Origin: an uncultured Duganella sp.
Lineage (GTDB): Bacteria; Pseudomonadota; Gammaproteobacteria; Burkholderiales; Burkholderiaceae
DNA length: 13,349 bases
Assembly (NCBI GenBank): GCA_946482335.1
Contig: CAMLRG010000150.1
Location: 1 to 13,349 of the forward strand
Direction of reading: 5' to 3'
Shown: positions 7,100 to 13,349 of the stretch, piece after piece
How the letters are laid out: each line of letters starts with the position of its first letter
Position numbering within the stretch: the stretch's first letter is position 1
Notes under the pieces: generated by a model
Database searches by the model: none
What the model saw: the letters and a program-made list of their open reading frames with translations, nothing else
What the model was told of the DNA's origin: nothing
Program-made: the position numbers and the translations under genes

Positions 7100-7766
7100 C
7101 GAGGGCTCCTAAGAGGATCGAGTTCTCTTCGAGCGTCACATCGGGCAGGGGGGCAGCGACCGCCTTCGCAGCCGCCTGCTCCTTAACCCCTAATCCTTTG
7201 AGTAACGCTTTTACCATCGCTTCCGGATACACGTCCGGGAGCGGTTCAAACGCCAGCGAACTCGCCGCACTGAACATGGCACCCATGACCAGGTCGATGC
7301 CAATGCGAATATCGCAATCAAATTTACCCTGTTCGATCCCCGCTTGCAGGTCGCGTCCCAGAAACTGGATACCCTGAAGGTGCGGAGCCGCAGCCGGCCA
7401 GGCCAATTGCGCCAGGAAAGTACCCAGCAAGGGATACTTACGCGCCGTATGCAGCAACAGCCTGGTCCCGCAGGCCAGCCGAGCAACCGTATCCTCACGC
7501 TGCTGTACCACAGGGTCAATGATGCGCAGCAGCTCATTGCCAATTTCTGTGGAAACCGCTTGCAACAATTCTTCGTTGGTACGGAAATAGTTATAGAACG
7601 AGCCGCGCGACATGCCTGCCAGGGCAATCACGTCGTCGATTACAGCAGCCCCCGTCCCTTTTTCGGAAAACACCTGCAGAGCGCCTTGAAGCAGGCGCGC
7701 GCGCGTACGTTCGCGCCGTTCGGCTGCAACACGGGTTCGGTGATTTTCGGTCGGTAAGCTATTCAT
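7086..7766 (-). CDS. TetR/AcrR-family transcriptional regulator, candidate repressor of the catabolic operon
   Basis: The protein has 226 residues. The N-terminal TetR DNA-binding domain spans about residues 18-65: a basic arm (ERRERTRARLL), helix-turn-helix around VIDDVIALAGMSRGSFYNYF (41-61), then NEELL. The C-terminal ligand/dimer domain is hydrophobic and variable, as usual. No strong Shine-Dalgarno lies before the ATG; a GAGG sits about 17 nt upstream, so translation may be weak. It converges on the outer-membrane protein gene, overlapping its stop by 14 bp. A large palindrome upstream (7819-7853) covers its probable promoter, so autorepression is likely. TetR proteins beside CoA-ligase or aromatic operons often sense acyl-CoA or aromatic intermediates; the ligand here is unknown. 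Control of the neighbouring operon is inferred, because that operon's promoter lies outside the window. Confidence 0.92.
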   Translation of the reverse strand: MNSLPTENHRTRVAAERRERTRARLLQGALQVFSEKGTGAAVIDDVIALAGMSRGSFYNYFRTNEELLQAVSTEIGNELLRIIDPVVQQREDTVARLACGTRLLLHTARKYPLLGTFLAQLAWPAAAPHLQGIQFLGRDLQAGIEQGKFDCDIRIGIDLVMGAMFSAASSLAFEPLPDVYPEAMVKALLKGLGVKEQAAAKAVAAPLPDVTLEENSILLGALVRKT

Positions 7767-7818
7767 GATTGTTCGATCGTTTGCCTCATGGGCAGATTTA
7801 TCTTTTCAATTTTCCATA

Positions 7819-7853
7819 GTTTACAGTATCGTCAGTATGACGACACTGTAAAC
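7819..7853. promoter_or_regulatory. 35-bp near-perfect palindrome, candidate TetR operator overlapping a minus-strand promoter
   Basis: The left arm has GTTTACAGT (7819-7827), A, TCGTCA (7829-7834); the centre is GTA (7835-7837); the right arm has TGACGA (7838-7843), C, ACTGTAAAC (7845-7853). Each 16-nt arm has only one mismatch. On the minus strand, TTTACA (7852-7847) and GATACT (7830-7825) with a 16-bp spacer form a plausible -35/-10 pair inside the palindrome, about 50 nt upstream of the TetR start. A regulator bound here would block its own promoter. The length and two-fold symmetry fit a TetR dimer, or a pair of dimers. Promoter strength is inferred. Confidence 0.75.
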
Positions 7854-7887
7854 AAACATTTCGGTACGCGCTTCGGGTTCGCCACCT

Positions 7888-8754
7888 TCAATGGAGGCGC
7901 CGAAGATCTTCCAGGCGAAACCACAGCTCTTTGCGTTCGAAGGGCGTTTCGGGCGTCAGTTCCGGATTTTTCAGTTCGAGGATGCGGCGTTTGTCGAGGT
8001 TTGCCTGACGCAGCAGCTTGCCGTAGTGCTGATAAAACAGCTTGTCCATTGAGCCGTCGGCGATCGCCAGTTCCAGGCCGCGCCTGATCTCGTCGGCCAA
8101 CTCGATGTCGGCGCGGTTGACGAAAAAATAGTCGGGCGCCGGATAGTGCAGCAGCAGGTAGGGCTCGATCGCCAGTTCCTTGTGCCGTGCCGCTTCATTT
8201 GGAGCTTCCATGACCGAACGTGGCAGGTAGTCGATGCGGCCGGCCTTGAGCATTTCAAACAGGCTCGCATAGTTGGACACTGCCGCACCTTGCAAACCAT
8301 TGTGGCCCAGGATGCCGAGGTCCGGCCAATCGTGGCCCTGGGCCATCCGGTACGGCCGCAGCTCTGGCAGCGAGTCGATATGGCGCAGCAGCTCCGTCTG
8401 GTCCGCGCGTACCAGCAGCAGGCGCCAGCCGATCAAGCCTTTGCTGATGGGGATACGTATGGGTAACAGCTTTTCTTCGCGTTCGCGCGATGTCATGGTG
8501 GCGATGACGTGCAGTTTGCCGCTGCCTGCCGCGATCTCGACGATCGAGCGGCCTTGCGGCATCACATGCTGGGTGAGTTCAAGCTTGCGGGAACTGCCGG
8601 CCTTGGTCAATGCCAGCTGCAACAGCTGGTAGGTGTAGGTGCCGCGTTCATCGTCCGATGTCTCAGGCCGTGGATAAAGCAAGCCATCGGCCAGCGCACA
8701 GCGCGCCGCCAAAAAGCTGGCAAGTAGTAGCAATCGAAATGCTGCCCGGGCCAT
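7888..8754 (-). CDS. Periplasmic solute-binding-type protein (SBP family 3-like), orphan
   Basis: The protein has 288 residues if started at the ATG at 8754. The open frame extends upstream to 8883, but that would place 43 unlikely residues before a clear signal peptide. From 8754 the N-terminus is basic, then hydrophobic (FRLLLLASFLAA), with an ALA cleavage site around residue 22. A cysteine at 19 is preceded by Arg, so a lipobox is not convincing. The mature protein begins LLYPRPE and has the two-lobe layout of bacterial extracellular solute-binding proteins (ISKGLIGWRLLLVRAD, then SNYASLFEMLKAGRIDYLP, then a C-terminal ELADEIRRGLELAIADGSMDKLF helix). No permease or ATPase gene is adjacent, so it may be a stand-alone sensor/binding protein of the sort common in Oxalobacteraceae. 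The ligand is unknown; polar amino acids are the usual guess. There is no sign that it belongs to the catabolic operon. Confidence 0.8.
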   Translation of the reverse strand: MARAAFRLLLLASFLAARCALADGLLYPRPETSDDERGTYTYQLLQLALTKAGSSRKLELTQHVMPQGRSIVEIAAGSGKLHVIATMTSREREEKLLPIRIPISKGLIGWRLLLVRADQTELLRHIDSLPELRPYRMAQGHDWPDLGILGHNGLQGAAVSNYASLFEMLKAGRIDYLPRSVMEAPNEAARHKELAIEPYLLLHYPAPDYFFVNRADIELADEIRRGLELAIADGSMDKLFYQHYGKLLRQANLDKRRILELKNPELTPETPFERKELWFRLEDLRRLH

Positions 8755-8770
8755 CGCTCTGGCTTGGTTG

Positions 8771-8799
8771 GATATATGAGTACGTCGATACTCGCTCAA
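8771..8799 (-). promoter_or_regulatory. Possible promoter of the solute-binding protein gene
   Basis: On the minus strand TTGAGC (8799-8794) and TATATC (8776-8771) are 17 bp apart. The spacer contains a small inverted repeat with 5-bp arms, GAGTA and TACTC (8778-8793). It lies about 20 nt before the chosen start codon. The match to sigma-70 consensus is moderate, so this is tentative. Confidence 0.3.
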
Positions 8800-8896
8800 C
8801 ACGAAGTGGCAGTCAAGTGGGGCCCGCCCAGTGCAAACCGCAAGGGCGGCGGCCCGGCCGGCGCGGCGGGTTTCTGCCGCCAATTGAGACTTTAGG

Positions 8897-8902
8897 TATG
8901 AT
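8897..8902 (+). promoter_or_regulatory. Possible -10 element of the zwf promoter
   Basis: TATGAT at 8897-8902 matches the sigma-70 -10 consensus at five of six bases and lies 24 nt before the first zwf ATG. No good -35 hexamer is seen at 16-18 bp spacing. If used, the 5' leader would be short (about 18 nt to the ATG at 8927, 36 nt to that at 8945), in keeping with the lack of a Shine-Dalgarno there. Confidence 0.3.
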
Positions 8903-8926
8903 TAGCGTTCTGACTTGCTTTCGTGA

Positions 8927-10408
<1,482 letters not shown>

Positions 10409-10439
10409 GGCGGCGATGGTTCGGGTATGACTCTTGCTA

Positions 10440-10481
10440 GAAGTTTGGACAAAACTCATCATCGACGGTGAGCCAAACTTC
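10440..10481. repeat. Inverted repeat with 9-bp perfect arms just before the nickel permease gene
   Basis: GAAGTTTGG (10440-10448) and CCAAACTTC (10473-10481) are exact reverse complements separated by 24 nt. The right arm ends 8 bp before the permease ATG, over the ribosome-binding area. As RNA it could form a hairpin masking initiation; as DNA it could bind a metal-responsive or other dimeric regulator. No T-run follows, so an intrinsic terminator for zwf is unlikely. The function is unknown. Confidence 0.5.
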
Positions 10482-10489
10482 GAGCACAT

Positions 10490-11320
10490 ATGGCCGACAC
10501 CTTACCCGACAACTTGTTTGCACTGGCCCTGATTGTTTACTTCCTGGGCATGAAACACGGCTTCGATGCCGATCATCTCGCCATGGTTGACGGCTTGACC
10601 CGGTTTAATGCACGCGCCAATCCGCGACTGGCGCGCTTTTGCGGGGTCTGGTTTTCTTTCGGCCACGGCGTGGTGGTCGTCCTGATCGCGTTGGCCATCA
10701 ATGCCCTGGCCTTGCGCTGGGCTGTGCCGGACTGGCTGGAGTTTTACGGAGCCTGGATCTCTATCGGCTTCCTGGTGGCGCTGGGTTTGATGAACCTGCA
10801 TGCGGCGCTGAATGCGGAGGCTGGGCAACCGGTGCAGCCGGTGGGCCTCAAGGCGCGGTATCTTGGCCGGCTTGCCAACGCTACCCACCCCGGCCTGATG
10901 GCGCTGATCGGCGCACTGTTTGCCATATCGTTCGACACCATCAGCCAGGCGAGCTTGTTTGCGTTGACCGCAACGCGCTTCGGCGGATGGGAATATGCTT
11001 TGCTGTTAGGCGGGCTGTTCATGCTTGGGATGATCGTCACCGACGGCATCAATAGTTACTGGATCTCGCGCTTGATCCGGCGTGCCGACCGGCTCGCGCT
11101 GCTTGCATCGCGCCTCATGGGCTTCCTGATCGCCGGCGTCAGTTTGCTGGTGGCCGGATTCGGTGTGCTCAAGCTGCACGTTTCCAGCGTCGGGGCCTGG
11201 AGCGACGGCAAGGAGCTGTATTTCGGCGCGGCGGTCACCGTTTTCATCGCGGCTGGATTCCTGCTGATATTGACCGCCAACCGGGGCCGGACCCGCTTGC
11301 CCGCCGATTCCTCAATTTGA
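10490..11320 (+). CDS. HoxN/HupN/NixA-family nickel (or cobalt) transporter
   Basis: The protein has 276 residues and about seven or eight hydrophobic membrane segments. NiCoT-family permeases import Ni2+ or Co2+ across the inner membrane. The key metal-recognition motif in the first helices is present as GMKHGFDADHLAMVDGLTR, with His23, Asp26, Asp28 and His29. FSFGHGVVVV (56-64) and ISFDTISQA (146-154) correspond to the family's FSLGHS and LGFDT motifs but with changes, as does GMIVTDGINSYW. It is therefore a divergent member. There is no clear Shine-Dalgarno, and an inverted repeat covers the leader. The gene lies directly before ureD, with 89 bp between, so supplying nickel to urease is the natural reading; cobalt transport cannot be excluded. 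The stop overlaps a TTG codon of the ureD frame, which I do not take as the ureD start. Confidence 0.88.
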   Translation: MADTLPDNLFALALIVYFLGMKHGFDADHLAMVDGLTRFNARANPRLARFCGVWFSFGHGVVVVLIALAINALALRWAVPDWLEFYGAWISIGFLVALGLMNLHAALNAEAGQPVQPVGLKARYLGRLANATHPGLMALIGALFAISFDTISQASLFALTATRFGGWEYALLLGGLFMLGMIVTDGINSYWISRLIRRADRLALLASRLMGFLIAGVSLLVAGFGVLKLHVSSVGAWSDGKELYFGAAVTVFIAAGFLLILTANRGRTRLPADSSI

Positions 11321-11409
11321 CGCGCGATGCGCCACCGGAGTGCCTTGCGCACCGATCCGGTGCGAAAACGTGGCGTAACAGATGGCATGCTTCCTGCATA
11401 TCAGCAGGT

Positions 11410-12252
11410 ATGCGCGATCATCCAACGTCCCCAGCTTCTGTCCAGGCGCCCTGGCGCGCCAATCTGGTGCTCGGATATGGACGGTCCGGCGCCGCCACGC
11501 GGCTGCTGCGGCGCGAGCACAGCGGCCCGCTGCGGGTCCAAAAGGCCTTCTATCCCGAAGGGGAAGCCGTGTGCCACACCATCCTGGTGCATCCACCCGG
11601 CGGCATCGTGGGCGGCGACCAGCTGGCGATCGACATCTCGGCGGGCGCCGGCGCGCATGCCTTGCTGACGACCCCGGGCGCTGCCAAATGGTACCGCGCC
11701 AATGGCAAAGCGGCGCGGCAGCACGTGCGCATCGACGCTGTCGAGGATGCGCGCCTGGAGTGGCTGCCGCAGGAGACCATCTTCTACGACGACACGGATG
11801 CGCACATGGTGCAGGAAGTAAACCTTGCCGGGAGTGCGCGCTACGTCGGTTGCGACATCCTGTGTTTTGGCCGCAGCGCCAGCGGCGAGCAGTTCGCGCG
11901 CGGCTGCGTGCGCCAGCAACTGCAGGTGCGCCAGGACGGGCGCCTGTTGTGGTGGGACCAGGGCGTGCTGCGCGGCGGCAGCAATGCCATGCGCAGCGCG
12001 CACGTGCTCGATGGGGCGACCGTCTGCGCCACGCTGCTGGCAGTCGGGCGGGTGCCGGAACCGGGCCTGGTGGCGCAGCTGCGTGCACTGGCCCCGGCGC
12101 TGGGCGTCACCCATCTCAAGTCGCTGCTGGCCGTGCGCTACCTGGGGCACGATGCCGAACAGGCGCGCCACCTGATGGCGCGGGCATGGCATGCCTTGCG
12201 TCCCGCCTGGATGGACCGCGCCGCCACCCAACCCCGTATCTGGAATACCTGA
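11410..12252 (+). CDS. ureD: Urease accessory protein UreD (UreH)
   Basis: The protein has 280 residues from the ATG at 11410. UreD binds apo-urease and, with UreF and UreG, forms the GTP-dependent complex that delivers nickel and carbonates the active-site lysine. Recognisable features are [13 protein letters not shown] near the N-terminus, [13 protein letters not shown], the conserved [12 protein letters not shown] block, [12 protein letters not shown], and [13 protein letters not shown]. The frame stays open upstream to a TTG at 11317 overlapping the permease stop, but those 31 extra residues do not look like UreD; 11410 matches the usual N-terminus. The nearest purine-rich stretch, GCAGG, is only 1 nt from the ATG, so the initiation signal is poor and the start is moderately certain. 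ureA begins 1 bp after its stop. Confidence 0.93.
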   Translation: MRDHPTSPASVQAPWRANLVLGYGRSGAATRLLRREHSGPLRVQKAFYPEGEAVCHTILVHPPGGIVGGDQLAIDISAGAGAHALLTTPGAAKWYRANGKAARQHVRIDAVEDARLEWLPQETIFYDDTDAHMVQEVNLAGSARYVGCDILCFGRSASGEQFARGCVRQQLQVRQDGRLLWWDQGVLRGGSNAMRSAHVLDGATVCATLLAVGRVPEPGLVAQLRALAPALGVTHLKSLLAVRYLGHDAEQARHLMARAWHALRPAWMDRAATQPRIWNT

Positions 12253-12253
12253 C

Positions 12254-12556
12254 ATGGATCTCTCCCCACGCGAGAAAGACAAGCTGCTCCTGTTCACCGC
12301 CGCCTTGCTGGCGGAACGCCGGCGTGCACGCGGCCTCAAGCTGAATTATCCGGAAGCCGTTGCCCTGATCAGCGCGGCAATCCTGGAGGGGGCCCGCGAC
12401 GGCAAAACCGTGGCCCAACTGATGTCGGACGGCACCCAGGTGCTGACGCGCGACGACGTCATGGAAGGGGTGCCGGAAATGATCCCCGATATCCAGGTCG
12501 AAGCCACCTTTCCCGACGGGACCAAGCTGGTCACCGTCCACCAACCTATTGTGTGA
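12254..12556 (+). CDS. ureA: Urease subunit gamma
   Basis: The protein has 100 residues, the standard length of the separate gamma subunit. Urease hydrolyses urea to ammonia and carbamate; gamma is one of three structural chains in the (alpha-beta-gamma)3 enzyme. The sequence opens [20 protein letters not shown] and has [43 protein letters not shown] and ends VTVHQPIV, all highly conserved. The start lies 1 bp after the ureD stop, so translation is probably coupled. The separate gamma and beta genes are the usual bacterial arrangement. Confidence 0.98.
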   Translation: MDLSPREKDKLLLFTAALLAERRRARGLKLNYPEAVALISAAILEGARDGKTVAQLMSDGTQVLTRDDVMEGVPEMIPDIQVEATFPDGTKLVTVHQPIV

Positions 12557-12563
12557 GGCCGAC

Positions 12564-12880
12564 ATGATTCCCGGCGAATACCTGCTCGAAGCAGGCGACA
12601 TCACCCTTAACGCTGGCCGCGCGACATGCGTGGTGCAGGTCGCCAACACCGGCGACCGGCCGGTGCAGGTCGGGTCGCACTTCCATTTCTTCGAAGTCAA
12701 TGAAGCATTGCAGTTCGACCGCGCCCGGGCACGCGGCATGCGGCTCGACATCGCGGCCGGCACCGCCGTGCGTTTCGAGCCCGGCCAGCACCGCACCGTG
12801 CAGCTGGTCGCGCTGGGTGGCACGCGCCATGTTTACGGCTTCAATGCACGCGTGATGGGCGCACTGGAGGGCGGTGAATA

Positions 12881-12881
<1 letters not shown>
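12564..12881 (+). CDS. ureB: Urease subunit beta
   Basis: The protein has 105 residues, the normal size. GAGG at 12555-12558, overlapping the ureA stop, precedes the ATG by 5 nt and supports this start over the in-frame TTG at 12549. Conserved blocks are [58 protein letters not shown] and the C-terminal [13 protein letters not shown]. It is the second structural chain of urease, packing against alpha near the active-site flap. The last base of its stop codon is the first base of the ureC start (TAATG). Confidence 0.98.

Positions 12882-13349
<468 letters not shown>

Noticed and set aside
7111..7129. Small inverted repeat AAGAG/CTCTT near the end of the porin-like gene as a terminator
   Set aside because: Arms are only 5 bp, no T-run follows on the plus strand, and the sequence is coding for the TetR protein.
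8755..8883. N-terminal extension of the solute-binding protein to 8883
   Set aside because: It would bury a clean signal peptide after 43 residues, and the extension looks random.
10425..10462. GTATGA and TCATCA as a NikR-type operator before the nickel permease
   Set aside because: The second half-site is imperfect and the spacing is 26 instead of the 16 bp expected for E. coli NikR.
10440..10481. Inverted repeat as the zwf transcription terminator
   Set aside because: The 24-nt loop and the lack of a T-run after the right arm do not fit an intrinsic terminator.
11317..11409. Earlier TTG start for ureD overlapping the permease stop
   Set aside because: The added residues do not resemble UreD N-termini, while the ATG at 11410 gives a standard length and sequence.

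Overview
The window looks like chromosomal DNA of a GC-rich betaproteobacterium, most likely a Burkholderiales member of the Oxalobacteraceae type (Massilia, Duganella or Herbaspirillum relatives). This is inferred from base composition, the style of the glucose-6-phosphate dehydrogenase and urease proteins, and the mix of an aromatic catabolic operon with housekeeping genes. No tRNA, rRNA, insertion sequence, integrase or CRISPR array is visible. Both ends cut genes: an extradiol dioxygenase on the left and ureC on the right.

Region 1 (2-7099, + strand) is a tightly packed catabolic operon. It holds the C-terminal part of a type I (VOC-fold) extradiol dioxygenase, a fumarylacetoacetate-hydrolase-family protein, a zinc-free MDR oxidoreductase resembling RTN4IP1/quinone oxidoreductase, an AMP-forming acyl-CoA synthetase, an MhpA-like FAD aromatic hydroxylase and a SphA/MetA-type outer-membrane protein. 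Read as a pathway, the outer-membrane protein admits a hydrophobic phenolic compound, the FAD enzyme hydroxylates it to a catechol, the VOC enzyme opens the ring by meta cleavage, the FAH-family enzyme cuts a C-C bond, the CoA ligase activates a released or side-chain acid, and the MDR enzyme reduces an unsaturated intermediate. The substrate cannot be read from sequence. The combination matches no textbook meta pathway exactly and is the most interesting content here.

Region 2 (7086-7853, - strand) is a TetR-family regulator, convergent with the operon and overlapping the last operon gene by 14 bp. A 35-bp near-perfect palindrome lies upstream of it and is a strong candidate operator.

Region 3 (7888-10408) has an orphan periplasmic solute-binding-type protein (- strand) divergent from zwf, glucose-6-phosphate dehydrogenase (+ strand), with about 170 bp between them.

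Region 4 (10490-13349, + strand) starts a urease locus: a HoxN/NixA-like nickel permease, then ureD, ureA, ureB and the start of ureC, almost without spacers. Nickel import, metallocentre assembly and the urease subunits are therefore grouped together. The remaining accessory genes (ureE, ureF, ureG) would be expected beyond the right edge.
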